From assembly GCA_003216415.1 (NCBI GenBank), contig QCIY01000005.1, positions 25,689 to 89,688 of the forward strand: a stretch of DNA of 64,000 nt, written 5' to 3'. Positions 20,986-29,233 of this stretch are shown piece by piece. Numbering within the stretch: the stretch's first letter is position 1; every line of letters starts with the position of its first letter. The notes under the pieces were generated by a model. That model was not told the DNA's origin. It did not search any database and saw nothing but the letters and a program-made list of their open reading frames with translations. The DNA is from Prochlorococcus sp. AG-402-O16 (GTDB lineage Bacteria > Cyanobacteriota > Cyanobacteriia > PCC-6307 > Cyanobiaceae). Made by a program: the position numbers and the translations under genes.

Positions 20986-21996
20986 CTAGTTTAGTTCAAG
21001 ATCATCGTAAATTTCATTATCTGAACCAGCAAATGCAACCCATAATGGGAATTGAAGTATTGGAATTTCAACAGAGGTTTCTGCTGCATCAATGATAATA
21101 AATGGCAATTCTTCATTGGCTTCTAATCTATCAGCTCTTTCGATGACACCTTCAGGCCTTTCAAAAAGAACAATCCCACTATTTGGTCCAAAGTCATCCC
21201 TTGTGAGACCGAGTGAATCTTGAAGAATTCTTCTCCATTCACCTAATCGTTCAGGCTGCGAAGCTAAAATAAGAGTCTGAAACTGATCTCCATATAATTC
21301 ACCAAGAATAGATATTAAACCAGCTGATAACAAGGCATTTCTTTGTCGAGATCCTCTACTTTCAAGAGAACCTCTTCCGCCCATATTAAAAAACCAATCA
21401 TCCATAATTTCTATATCTGATGAATCAAGACTTCGTCTTAATTTCCAAGGGTCAGCATAAAAATCAGGTTGTTCTGTGAAAGTTGAAAAGCAACTTTTTA
21501 TAATCTCTTCATCTGGCTTAAATGTTTCAGAAAGAGCAGGAACATTAACTATATTATTTGTGCTATTGTTTTGCTTTTTCTCATCGAGGGGAGAAGGCTT
21601 TACGATTATTGGTTGAGAAACTAATTCAAGTTTCTCTACGTTTTGTGAAAGATTCTGCAAAGCTCCAGTTAAGTACTCTTGAAAGCCTTTAACTCTTTTA
21701 GCAATATTATCTGACTGTCCTTTAAAATTTGACTCAATATCTTTTTCTATTTCATTTTTTTTTGTTTCTAACTCTTTTATTTCTTTAACTAAAGAGTCTT
21801 TTTTTGAAACGAGATCTCCAAGAATTTCTTTAGAAATTTCATCAAAAGATTTAGTTAATTTGTCGTTTTTTGGTTTAATATTTTTATTTTGCGTAGTATT
21901 TTTTTTACTAATTTGTTCGGTTTTATCATCTGAAATTGACTTATTTATTATTGATTCCTTTTTAGGATTATTGTCGGAAATTTCTTTATTGGTCAT
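20986..21996 (-). CDS. DUF3086 family protein with coiled coil
   Basis: A 336-residue cyanobacterial protein. Residues 1-50 are polar and lysine-rich, residues 50-125 form a heptad-like coiled coil ([18 protein letters not shown]), and the C-terminal 180 residues are the conserved DUF3086 part, including [20 protein letters not shown] and [16 protein letters not shown]. No catalytic motif is obvious. It lies 5 bases upstream of plsY and downstream of mlaE and DUF3119, so a link to lipids or the envelope is possible but is inference from position only. Confidence 0.8.
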   Translation of the reverse strand: MTNKEISDNNPKKESIINKSISDDKTEQISKKNTTQNKNIKPKNDKLTKSFDEISKEILGDLVSKKDSLVKEIKELETKKNEIEKDIESNFKGQSDNIAKRVKGFQEYLTGALQNLSQNVEKLELVSQPIIVKPSPLDEKKQNNSTNNIVNVPALSETFKPDEEIIKSCFSTFTEQPDFYADPWKLRRSLDSSDIEIMDDWFFNMGGRGSLESRGSRQRNALLSAGLISILGELYGDQFQTLILASQPERLGEWRRILQDSLGLTRDDFGPNSGIVLFERPEGVIERADRLEANEELPFIIIDAAETSVEIPILQFPLWVAFAGSDNEIYDDLELN

Positions 21997-22031
21997 TTAA
22001 ATAATTTTGATGATTAGGCAAAGTCTGAATT

Positions 22032-22436
22032 TTAAGAATTTTTAATTTCCAGGGAGTCAACTTTTTTTATTAGCTCATCTTTTAATTGCTTTGGATTAAA
22101 TAAAATTGGTAATAAATGAGGACTGGACTTTTCTCTAAAATAAAAAATACCTGGGATTATAGGGAAAAAGAATTTCCATGATATCCAGTTCTTGAATGGA
22201 AAAGTTCTAATCTCTTTCCCTAATTGTAAAACGATAAAATCATCATTTGTTATTTTTATTCTTAAGGTGAATGACTGAAGTAATAAAAAAAAGCTAAAAG
22301 AAGCAAATACTATTGTTGGCAAAGAACCAATATTCAAAAACAAAAGCATAAAACTTAAAACTATTAGAATGATTGGCAACTGAAATGAAGGAGATATTAT
22401 TACTGGGCCCTCTTTTTTTGATTTAGTATTAAACAT
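22032..22436 (-). CDS. DUF3119 family membrane protein
   Basis: A 134-residue protein with two adjacent hydrophobic segments (about residues 14-52) and a soluble C-terminal part with LQLGKEIRTFPFKNWISW and IPGIFYFRE, matching cyanobacterial DUF3119 and somewhat PH-like. I chose ATG 22436, four bases after the mlaE stop; an in-frame ATG at 22472 would overlap mlaE and adds a segment unlike the family start. The role is unknown; it sits between an MlaE permease and a DUF3086 gene. Confidence 0.75.
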   Translation of the reverse strand: MFNTKSKKEGPVIISPSFQLPIILIVLSFMLLFLNIGSLPTIVFASFSFFLLLQSFTLRIKITNDDFIVLQLGKEIRTFPFKNWISWKFFFPIIPGIFYFREKSSPHLLPILFNPKQLKDELIKKVDSLEIKNS

Positions 22437-22440
22437 AGAA

Positions 22441-23196
22441 TTATCCAAATAAAATTTGCGTAAGTAATACATCCATTAAAGATACAGTAACGAGAGTCAT
22501 TACAACTGCACCTGTTGTACTTGTTCCAACTTCTTTTGGACCTCCTTTAGTTGTGAGTCCATATCCACAAGCAATGATTGAAATAAGTAATCCGAATACT
22601 ACAGATTTTATTAACATTGAAGTTAAGTCTGTACTGGTTAAACTCACATTACCTGATCTTACAGATGTCCAAAAAACTATTGGAGGAACTTTATAAAAAA
22701 TTGTGCTCCACATTTGTCCACTCCATAAAGCTACAGATAAAAACAAAAGACACTGTATTGGAGACATTATTACCATCGATAGTAACCTTGGGACCACCAA
22801 ATATTGGACTGGTTCGGTCCTTAACATTGTTATCGCCTCAATTTGTTCCGTGACTTTCATAGTGCCCAGTTGAGCAGCATAGGCAGTGGCGACCTTCCCA
22901 GTCATTAAAGTAGCAGTTAGAAGAGGAGCCATTTCTCTCGCCATGCCTACTGCTAATAAACCTCCAATTTCACTTGAAACCCCCATACTTGTAAGTTGTG
23001 ATGCAACTTGAATATTAAAAACTGTACCTGCGGCAATTCCTGTAATTAATACAATTAATAAACTGCCAGGACCTGACTCCATAAGTTGGTCAAAGAGATC
23101 ATTTTTGGAAATTTTACCCTTAAAGATAAAATTAATTGCTTGCCCGCCAATGATTAAGCTGCTTAGAAGTCTTTTGAAAAAATTAAGGTAATACAT
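22441..23196 (-). CDS. MlaE/Tgd1-type ABC transporter permease
   Basis: A 251-residue membrane protein of the MlaE (DUF140) family, with GPGSLLIVLITGIAAGTVFNIQ, GLLAVGMAREMAPLLTA, and KVTEQIEAITMLRTEPVQYL near the coupling helix. MlaE-type permeases move phospholipids between membranes with an ATPase and an MCE-domain substrate-binding protein; neither partner is in this window. The gene lies 9 bases downstream of the MFS transporter gene. Confidence 0.9.
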   Translation of the reverse strand: MYYLNFFKRLLSSLIIGGQAINFIFKGKISKNDLFDQLMESGPGSLLIVLITGIAAGTVFNIQVASQLTSMGVSSEIGGLLAVGMAREMAPLLTATLMTGKVATAYAAQLGTMKVTEQIEAITMLRTEPVQYLVVPRLLSMVIMSPIQCLLFLSVALWSGQMWSTIFYKVPPIVFWTSVRSGNVSLTSTDLTSMLIKSVVFGLLISIIACGYGLTTKGGPKEVGTSTTGAVVMTLVTVSLMDVLLTQILFG

Positions 23197-23205
23197 ATCT
23201 ACATA

Positions 23206-24603
23206 TTAGTTTGCAATTAATTTTCGATCCCATTTTCTCATGATTAAAAGACCAATTATTACCAATATTGAGGGTATAAAACCAATACATAATCTAATAG
23301 TTAATTGTGCTGAGTAGCATTGTTCAATAAAATTTTGACCATTTTTATCAACAAAGCATGATTGATAACCTGATAAATACAATAAAAATCCTAATAATTG
23401 AACACTTAACGCGATACCAATCTTCTGAATAAGTACCATCCAAGCAGTATATAATCCTGCCGGTCTCTCTGGGTCTTCGTCTATTGCATCAGGAAGTAGT
23501 GACCAAGGGATGAGAAAAGCGGTTGAAGCTCCAATGCCAATAAGACAGATTATGAAAATTAAAAGAATGAAAAGAAATATGTTGCCGGCATTTAGGAATA
23601 AACTATCTCCCACTCCTGAAATTTTGGATAATGAAGGTAAAAATAAAGCCGCCGTACATGAAATAATCCAGATAATCGCTCCATAGTTTAAAGCTGAAAT
23701 CCTGTTCAATTTATTTGATACTCTGGCCCATATTTGTAAACCCACTAAAGCGCTAATTTGGAAAGGTATCGGGATCCACTTCGCAATATATGTTGGTACA
23801 TTCAGTACATCCTCTACATAGATTAACGCTACTGTTTGCATCAATTGTAAGGCGCACCAGAGAAGAATATAAAGCGTAATAACTTTTAGAAATTTTTTAT
23901 TTCTGAAGATCCTTTTGAATTGAAGTGTTATAGCTTCAACTTTTCCTGAAGGCCTTCTTGCTTTTTTTGCGAATGGAGCCAATCCCCAACAAGAAATTAA
24001 TGTTGCAGCAACCGCAATACATCCGCTTATTTTACCCATTAAAAAATATTCATTATTTGCTGAGCCTTCAGAACCTAATACAACTCCAGCAATTATCAAA
24101 CCAGTTAGTCCTGCAATTATTGAGCCAGTAAATCTAGATGCGTTTAGTCTCGTTCTTATGGCTGTTTTTTCGGAAATTTCAGTAGATAGAGCCGCAAAGG
24201 GAAGATTAATACTTGTATAAGCAGTCATTACGATTATAGAAATTATGGCATAGTAAATAGTTTTGGTTAGAACGGAACCTGTGGGTGTCCACCATATTGC
24301 AGCTAAAGAGAAACCAAGAGGAACAGATGCTAATACCATCCAAGGGATTCTGGGCCCCCATCTTGATTTGGTCCGATCACTTAACCATCCAATTAACGGA
24401 TCATTTACTGCATCCCATATCTTTATTAACATTAATAATGAACCAGCAATTATTACTGGTAAACCAGCAGAAATAAAGAATTTGAATAGAAAAAAACCAA
24501 ATTGCGTCGCGACTAAACCTGTGCCTGCATCTCCTAGCCCATAAGAGAACATTAACCTTGTCGTTGACCTAGCAATATTTTGTTTCGAGTGTGAATTTTC
24601 CAA
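23206..24603 (-). CDS. MFS transporter of the GPH (sugar:cation symporter) type
   Basis: A 465-residue protein with about twelve hydrophobic segments. The MelB/GPH signature is visible after the second helix: KIWDAVNDPLIGWLSDRT followed by RWGPR. The family imports sugars or glycosides with a cation. The substrate cannot be assigned. It is the first gene of a leftward run ending in plsY and is separated from the glycogen debranching gene by tRNA-Gly. Confidence 0.82.
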   Translation of the reverse strand: MENSHSKQNIARSTTRLMFSYGLGDAGTGLVATQFGFFLFKFFISAGLPVIIAGSLLMLIKIWDAVNDPLIGWLSDRTKSRWGPRIPWMVLASVPLGFSLAAIWWTPTGSVLTKTIYYAIISIIVMTAYTSINLPFAALSTEISEKTAIRTRLNASRFTGSIIAGLTGLIIAGVVLGSEGSANNEYFLMGKISGCIAVAATLISCWGLAPFAKKARRPSGKVEAITLQFKRIFRNKKFLKVITLYILLWCALQLMQTVALIYVEDVLNVPTYIAKWIPIPFQISALVGLQIWARVSNKLNRISALNYGAIIWIISCTAALFLPSLSKISGVGDSLFLNAGNIFLFILLIFIICLIGIGASTAFLIPWSLLPDAIDEDPERPAGLYTAWMVLIQKIGIALSVQLLGFLLYLSGYQSCFVDKNGQNFIEQCYSAQLTIRLCIGFIPSILVIIGLLIMRKWDRKLIAN

Positions 24604-24664
24604 TCTTTTTACTTTGTTGATTGTTTGATAATGTATTATTGCAGAGGTAATTCTATTACTTAAT

Positions 24665-24735
24665 GCGGGCGTGGTTTAGTGGTAAAACCTCAGCCTTCCA
24701 AGCTGAAGATGCGGGTTCGATTCCCGCCGCCCGCT
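24665..24735 (+). tRNA. tRNA-Gly(TCC)
   Basis: A 71-base cloverleaf: acceptor stem GCGGGCG/CGCCCGC with T as discriminator, D arm around GTGGTTTAGTGGTAAAAC, anticodon stem TCAGC/GCTGA with loop CTTCCAA giving anticodon TCC, and T arm GCGGG-TTCGATT-CCCGC. CCA is not encoded. It stands alone between the MFS transporter gene (divergent) and glgX, whose stop lies 1 base beyond the tRNA on the opposite strand. Confidence 0.97.
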
Positions 24736-24736
24736 T

Positions 24737-26770
24737 TTAGAATATATTATTTTTAGCCCCAAATACTTCTTCTGAAATTATTAATAAAGAGCTTCTACTC
24801 TTTATTGAAACAGATTTTTCATTAATAGTTAAGGGTTCAAAAATCTCAGACATGCTAGTGTCAATAACTTTTAACCAATTATATTTGCATTTCGGCAAAG
24901 GGAAATCGATACTTTTTGAATATGCATTTAAACCTATCCAGACCAGCGGATTAGTATTACCTTTGTTAATGCTAAAGGCAACTGTGTGAGACCAACTACT
25001 CCAATCGGGGCTATCTAACTTTGTTCCATGCCAATGATATGTTGGAATCTTTCCATTGGTTTGTTTATTAGGGAAGAATGATGGATTAAAGATGTTTATT
25101 AGTTTTTTTCTGATTTTTATAACGTATTTAAAATATTCTAATAATTCCAAATCTTGTTGACCATGTTCCCAATTCATCCAGCCCAATAAATTATTTTGGC
25201 ACCAAGAATTATTGTTACCGCCTTGTGATCTTCCTATCTCATCACCCATAAGTATCATTGGAACACCTTTAGAGATAAGTAAACTAAGAATAAGATTTTT
25301 TTGTTGTCTTTTTCTTAAATCATTAATTAATAAGTTTGTAGTTGGTCCCTCTGTACCATGATTCCAAGAATTGTTATGGTTATCACCATCTCTGTTTTGT
25401 TCTCTATTAGCAAAATTATGTTTTCTATTGAAAGTTACTAAATCTTTTAAAGTGAACCCATCATGTGAAGTAATAAAGTTTATTGATTTTGGGAAAATAG
25501 TATCTTCTTTATAAATCGATGGAGTACCTTTGATTTTATCGCTCATATTCCAAGCTGTATCTTTATCCCCCTTCCAAAATCTCCTCAAATCATCTCTAAA
25601 ATGACCATTCCAAGTGAAAGTATTCTTAGATGGGAAATTACCTAATTTATATAAACCACCACAATCCCATGGCTCACTTATAAACTTTATATCAACAAGT
25701 TCTGGTTCACACTCTATATCTTCAAAAACTGGAGGATTATCAAGTGGCGAGAGATTTTCTCCTCTTGATAAGGCAATACCTAAATCAAATCTAAAACCAT
25801 CTACTCCAAATTCACTCGCCCAACACTTTAATGATTCAATTATTAGTTTTCTAACTAATCCTCTGTTTGCTGCAATAGTATTCCCACAACCAGATACGTC
25901 CTGATAATTTTTATCTTTCCCAATAAAGTAATAAAGGTTTTCATCTATACCTTTCCAACATATCGCAGGTCCTTTGTAATCTCCTTCAGAAGTATGATTG
26001 TATACGACATCTAAAATAACTTCAATGTCTGCCTTATGACACTCCTCTACTAATTTTCTAAATTCCTCTCTATTCTTTTCAGCTGATTCATTCGAAAGAT
26101 ATTCAAAATGAGGAGTGAACCAATTGATTGGACTATAACCCCAAAAATTTTTTAAACCATTTGGGGCATCGTTTGGATCAAAACAAAAAATTGGAAGTAA
26201 TTCAATTGTTGTAATACCCAGTTCTTTGAGATAGGGAATTTTTTTTAAAAATTTTTTAAAACAACTTTCGTCTTTATCCGTTGATTCAGTGAATGCTTTG
26301 ATATGGAGCTCATAAATTATTGTTTCTTCCCAAGTATGTTTCGGTCTTGGATATTCCTTAAAATTAAATAATTTTCTATCGCAAACAACGCTTTTAAGAC
26401 AAGAATTAGAATTTTCTTGCGTTTCTAATGCCTTTTCTCTTTTATAACTTCCCCATCCAGTAATACCCCTTGAACATGGATCAAGTAATACTTTTTTTTC
26501 ATAGTTATTATTAATTGCATTATTTTTTTGTTTTACTCTAAAAGCATAAATACAACCTTCATTTAGATTTTTTATTTCCGCATGCCAGTAGGGACCTGTA
26601 TTGTGATTCTGATCTAGTTTCAATATATTTTTTGGCGAAATAGAGTCCTCTTTCTCAAATAATAAGATTTCTACATATTCGGCATTTGTGGCTACTAAGG
26701 AAAAATTAACCCCTTGTGGAGTTAGAGAACTTCCTAAAGGAAATGGTTTACCTTTATTAATATCATTCAC
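24737..26770 (-). CDS. glgX: glycogen debranching enzyme, isoamylase type
   Basis: Cleaves alpha-1,6 branch points of glycogen. The 677-residue GH13 protein has an N-terminal CBM48-like domain (PFPLGSSLTPQGVNFSL), the barrel signatures VILDVVYNHT, GVDGFRFDLGIA with the nucleophile Asp, FISEPWDCGG with the acid/base Glu, and FITSHDGFTL, and a C-terminal beta domain. The fold and length fit cyanobacterial isoamylase/GlgX. It starts at the edge of the longest gene-poor stretch in the window. Confidence 0.93.
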   Translation of the reverse strand: MNDINKGKPFPLGSSLTPQGVNFSLVATNAEYVEILLFEKEDSISPKNILKLDQNHNTGPYWHAEIKNLNEGCIYAFRVKQKNNAINNNYEKKVLLDPCSRGITGWGSYKREKALETQENSNSCLKSVVCDRKLFNFKEYPRPKHTWEETIIYELHIKAFTESTDKDESCFKKFLKKIPYLKELGITTIELLPIFCFDPNDAPNGLKNFWGYSPINWFTPHFEYLSNESAEKNREEFRKLVEECHKADIEVILDVVYNHTSEGDYKGPAICWKGIDENLYYFIGKDKNYQDVSGCGNTIAANRGLVRKLIIESLKCWASEFGVDGFRFDLGIALSRGENLSPLDNPPVFEDIECEPELVDIKFISEPWDCGGLYKLGNFPSKNTFTWNGHFRDDLRRFWKGDKDTAWNMSDKIKGTPSIYKEDTIFPKSINFITSHDGFTLKDLVTFNRKHNFANREQNRDGDNHNNSWNHGTEGPTTNLLINDLRKRQQKNLILSLLISKGVPMILMGDEIGRSQGGNNNSWCQNNLLGWMNWEHGQQDLELLEYFKYVIKIRKKLINIFNPSFFPNKQTNGKIPTYHWHGTKLDSPDWSSWSHTVAFSINKGNTNPLVWIGLNAYSKSIDFPLPKCKYNWLKVIDTSMSEIFEPLTINEKSVSIKSRSSLLIISEEVFGAKNNIF

Positions 26771-27183
26771 TTTCTCTTAATCATTGGTTAATAAAGATTG
26801 AGATAATTTATTCAAATTACTGATATTTGAATAATATATGCAAAATTAAAAAAAAAACTCAAATTTAAGGTTTCACTAATGAACTTTTTTGGATCTTGGA
26901 GAGTATTAATTTTCTATTTAATTTCAATTTATCCATTCATCTGCGCTTTGCATAAAAAGATTTAGAGAGAAAATTTAATAATGAGAAAACCAGATTTTTC
27001 TTGATTTCAAAATATAAATTATACTTTTTCATGTGATGAGAAGGAAATATATCTGAAAATTAATAAAACATAATAAATAGCTCAAATTCTTAATTTCAAT
27101 TCCCTTTGATATTTTTTCTTTTGATAAATGACTCTAGATTTTTTACCAATTAATCTAGTGCTACCAATGGGTTTAGCTGTTTT
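26771..27183. other. 413-base AT-rich spacer without a firm gene
   Basis: Very AT-rich intergenic sequence upstream of glgX (leftward) and HU (rightward). I see no tRNA fold, no repeat and no clear hairpin terminator. The only coding hints are a 28-codon hydrophobic frame at 26879-26965, listed separately, and a 19-codon frame at 27128-27187 that is too short to support. It must contain the promoter of glgX. Confidence 0.5.
26879..26965 (+). CDS. candidate 28-residue membrane microprotein
   Basis: A short frame beginning MNFFGSWRVLIFYLI and ending with CALHKKI: one hydrophobic helix of about 18 residues followed by a basic tail. An AAGG sequence lies about 8 bases upstream of the ATG, a reasonable ribosome binding site. 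Nothing else supports it, and an AT-rich spacer gives hydrophobic frames by chance, so this is only a candidate. Confidence 0.22.
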   Translation: MNFFGSWRVLIFYLISIYPFICALHKKI

Positions 27184-27321
27184 TTAATTAATGAAGCTAT
27201 TTTTTATACAAGAAAAATATGCGGCTATGAAAATAAATAATTTAGATAAAAATGTCCCTAAAATTTGTATAAAGCTTTGCGCCGCTGTCATTTTCGGTTG
27301 CCGTATTCGTATTTGCTCCAT
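27184..27321 (-). CDS. candidate 45-residue membrane microprotein
   Basis: A short frame starting MEQIRIRQPKMTAAQSF and continuing into a hydrophobic helix (about residues 18-38) before a short polar end. The DNA from 27280 to 27345 is noticeably richer in G and C than the surrounding spacer, as expected if it is under selection. A longer in-frame start at 27468 would overlap the HU gene and is unlikely. The GC-richer block could equally be an untranslated RNA or the HU leader. Confidence 0.3.
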   Translation of the reverse strand: MEQIRIRQPKMTAAQSFIQILGTFLSKLFIFIAAYFSCIKNSFIN

Positions 27322-27398
27322 ATGATGTGCAAGTTCGAGGTTTTTTAGATTTGAATAAAATTCTAGTCTATTAAATCTCTGCTTTACTTTAAAATTCA

Positions 27399-27674
27399 AT
27401 GAACAAAGCTGATTTAGTAAACCTGGTGTCCGCCGCAACAGGAGAAACAAAAACTGTTGTTTCTTCAATTGTTGATACGACTATTGAAACTATTGTTGAT
27501 TCAGTCGTGGAAGGCAAAAAAGTCTCTATACTAGGATTTGGTTCTTTCGAGCCAAGAGATCGTTCTGCAAGACAGGGATTAAACCCTAAGACAGGCGAAA
27601 AAATAGCAATACCTGCTAAAAGAGTTCCTACATTCTCAGCAGGTAAACTTTTTAAGGATAGAGTTCAAGGATAG
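27399..27674 (+). CDS. hupB: HU-type DNA-binding protein
   Basis: A 91-residue histone-like protein: MNKADLVNLV at the start, GFGSFEPRDRSARQGLNPKTGE over the DNA-binding arm, and PAKRVPTFSAGKLFKD at the C-terminus. It bends and compacts DNA. The long upstream spacer suggests a dedicated promoter, and a clear hairpin terminator follows at 27707-27733, so it is a single-gene transcript. Confidence 0.96.
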   Translation: MNKADLVNLVSAATGETKTVVSSIVDTTIETIVDSVVEGKKVSILGFGSFEPRDRSARQGLNPKTGEKIAIPAKRVPTFSAGKLFKDRVQG

Positions 27675-27706
27675 TTTTCTTTAATCCAATTTTCCTTAAA
27701 TACGCT

Positions 27707-27733
27707 AGATGCTCTTTTTGAGCATCTTTTTTT
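27707..27733 (+). terminator. intrinsic terminator downstream of HU
   Basis: An 8-base perfect stem (AGATGCTC at 27707-27714 and GAGCATCT at 27720-27727) with a TTTTT loop, followed by a T run to 27733. It lies 33 bases after the HU stop codon. This is the only textbook hairpin-plus-T-tract terminator I recognise in the window. Confidence 0.85.
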
Positions 27734-27811
27734 GTATTGTAATAAAATGCTATTAGCTCAATGACCAAAATTCTTAATAAGGTATCCCAAATTTTGAAGT
27801 CTTAAGAATTA

Positions 27812-28123
27812 ATGAAATGTTTAACTATTTTATTCCTAAAATTTTTGTTTTTATCTAATTTTGTTATGGCAGAACCAATAACAACAAAATCTAAGATTTT
27901 AAAACAATCTAGTGAATGTATTAAATATTCTCAAAATCAAGGATGTAGAGAATTAATAGCTCAAATAGAAAAACTTCAATTAGGAGTATTTGATCAAAAT
28001 AGATTTAAATGTCAATCTAGTTTATTGGGGTTGCAGTCCGAAATTGTTGAAGCTTATTTTTTAAAAAATTCTTCAAATGAGAGAATTTCAATTATGATCC
28101 CACATGTGATTAAAAATTGTTAA
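27812..28123 (+). CDS. small secreted protein, function unknown
   Basis: A 103-residue protein with an N-terminal signal-like stretch (residues 3-20, ending FVMAEP) and a mature part with four cysteines (in SSECIKYS, QGCRELI, RFKCQSS and the last residue). No known domain is recognised. Paired cysteines would fit an oxidised periplasmic protein, which is inference. It is the first of three small rightward genes between HU and the HLIP operon. Confidence 0.65.
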   Translation: MKCLTILFLKFLFLSNFVMAEPITTKSKILKQSSECIKYSQNQGCRELIAQIEKLQLGVFDQNRFKCQSSLLGLQSEIVEAYFLKNSSNERISIMIPHVIKNC

Positions 28124-28177
28124 TTATTAAAATAATTTATTTTTTTGGAATATTATAAATTTGTTATTTAATTTGTA

Positions 28178-28423
28178 ATGGTAAAAGGTTTCTCTAATAA
28201 TGAAGTTAAGAATGATGCTGAAATAAAAGAATCAAAAAAAGAAAAAAAAGGATTAGCTGCTTTTCTTAAAGGAAAAAAACTTACTTACACTTTGCCAGGT
28301 AAAAAACAAATAAATATTTTTGGATCAATAGTATTAGGCTTAAATATGATTTTATTATTGCTAGTGATCCTTTATTTAAACAATCAAAAATTCCATGACT
28401 TTGTTTTTAATGTTGGTCGTTAA
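28178..28423 (+). CDS. small single-helix membrane protein, function unknown
   Basis: An 81-residue protein: a lysine/glutamate-rich N-terminal half (about residues 8-50) followed by one hydrophobic helix (about 48-68, IFGSIVLGLNMILLLLVILYL) and a short tail. The charge pattern suggests the N-terminus stays in the cytoplasm. I recognise no family. It starts 54 bases after the secreted small protein gene, so cotranscription is possible. Confidence 0.6.
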   Translation: MVKGFSNNEVKNDAEIKESKKEKKGLAAFLKGKKLTYTLPGKKQINIFGSIVLGLNMILLLLVILYLNNQKFHDFVFNVGR

Positions 28424-28479
28424 TTATTTTTAGGACGAAAATTTTTTTTAAATGATATATTTAAATTTTAGAAATTGTT

Positions 28480-28737
28480 ATGAAGATAGTTAATTTAGTT
28501 TCTCAAGTATTTTTTTTGTTTCTAAGTCTTCTATTTTTGATATATTTTCTTACTGGTTATGACTCTGCTTTTGAGGCAGATCAGTATTGTCATTCATATC
28601 TTTCAAGCTACGATAACCTATCTGGAAATTATGGTTGTGATCATGATACTGAAACACATCAGTGGATACTTTACGAATCAAATGACAACAAAGAACCAGC
28701 TAAAATTATTAAGAAATTTAGATACAAATTTTTATAA
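28480..28737 (+). CDS. small membrane-anchored protein, function unknown
   Basis: An 85-residue protein with one N-terminal hydrophobic segment (about residues 6-26), either a signal peptide or an anchor, then an acidic and aromatic part with two cysteines (DQYCHSYL and NYGCDHD). No family is recognised. Its last 6 bases overlap the end of the leftward two-helix gene. Confidence 0.55.
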   Translation: MKIVNLVSQVFFLFLSLLFLIYFLTGYDSAFEADQYCHSYLSSYDNLSGNYGCDHDTETHQWILYESNDNKEPAKIIKKFRYKFL

Positions 28738-28944
28738 CTCAAATTTTTTATAAAAAAACTTTGCGCATATTATGGAAATTATCCCTGTAATTGTGAAAGT
28801 GAGATACTGATATATGCTTCCCTCTAAGTAAATTTTATTTTTATAGAGCGGATAATCTATGAAAGAGCCTAATGTTCCCCAAATTATTACCCATACAGAT
28901 ATGTATAGGAATACTTTTATTGAATTAGATTTTTTTTCTTCCAT
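28732..28944 (-). CDS. two-helix membrane protein next to the HLIP gene
   Basis: A 70-residue protein with two predicted helices (about residues 10-27 and 43-62) joined by a short loop (FIDYPLYKNKIYLEG). It begins 2 bases after the HLIP gene on the same strand, which strongly suggests cotranscription and perhaps coupled translation. I know no family for it. A role near HLIPs in the thylakoid membrane is only inferred from position. Confidence 0.65.
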   Translation of the reverse strand: MEEKKSNSIKVFLYISVWVIIWGTLGSFIDYPLYKNKIYLEGSIYQYLTFTITGIISIICAKFFYKKFEL

Positions 28945-28946
28945 TT

Positions 28947-29192
28947 TTAATTGATACCAAAAATTGAAGAAGTCACAGGTCTGCCGTTAAAAACCAACTC
29001 GGTTAATATGAGCATCAAGAATCCGACCATAGCGGCTCTACCATTAACGAGCTCAGCGCTGGCATTAAATCCAAAAACATTCTTTACTTCATCTCCCTGA
29101 TTGTCTACCCATTTTGAGTATTCATTATCAGTTGATGATTGATTTGACAAATCATCATTTTGATTTTCTATTGGAGAGTCTTTTTCTTGCAT
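28947..29192 (-). CDS. hli: high-light-inducible protein (HLIP)
   Basis: An 81-residue one-helix chlorophyll-binding-like protein. The HLIP motif is clear in ELVNGRAAMVGFLMLILTEL, preceded by a polar N-terminal segment and NVFGFN. HLIPs bind pigments and protect photosystem II and assembling chlorophyll proteins under high light; in model cyanobacteria their genes are controlled by the NblS/Hik33 system, a member of which is at 5423-7480. The gene leads a two-gene unit with the two-helix protein. Confidence 0.9.
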   Translation of the reverse strand: MQEKDSPIENQNDDLSNQSSTDNEYSKWVDNQGDEVKNVFGFNASAELVNGRAAMVGFLMLILTELVFNGRPVTSSIFGIN

Positions 29193-29233
29193 AGAGTCTT
29201 TTTTTTTATATTAATAATTTTTAAACTAATTTA

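Noticed and set aside
24665..24735. tRNA-Gly as an island attachment site
   Set aside because: No integrase, no repeat of the tRNA end and ordinary neighbours; nothing suggests an integrated element.
27128..27187. 19-codon plus-strand frame MTLDFLPIN...
   Set aside because: Too short, no visible ribosome binding site, and overlaps another weak candidate.
27322..27468. N-terminal extension of the 45-codon frame into HU
   Set aside because: Would overlap the conserved HU gene on the other strand; the shorter start is more plausible.
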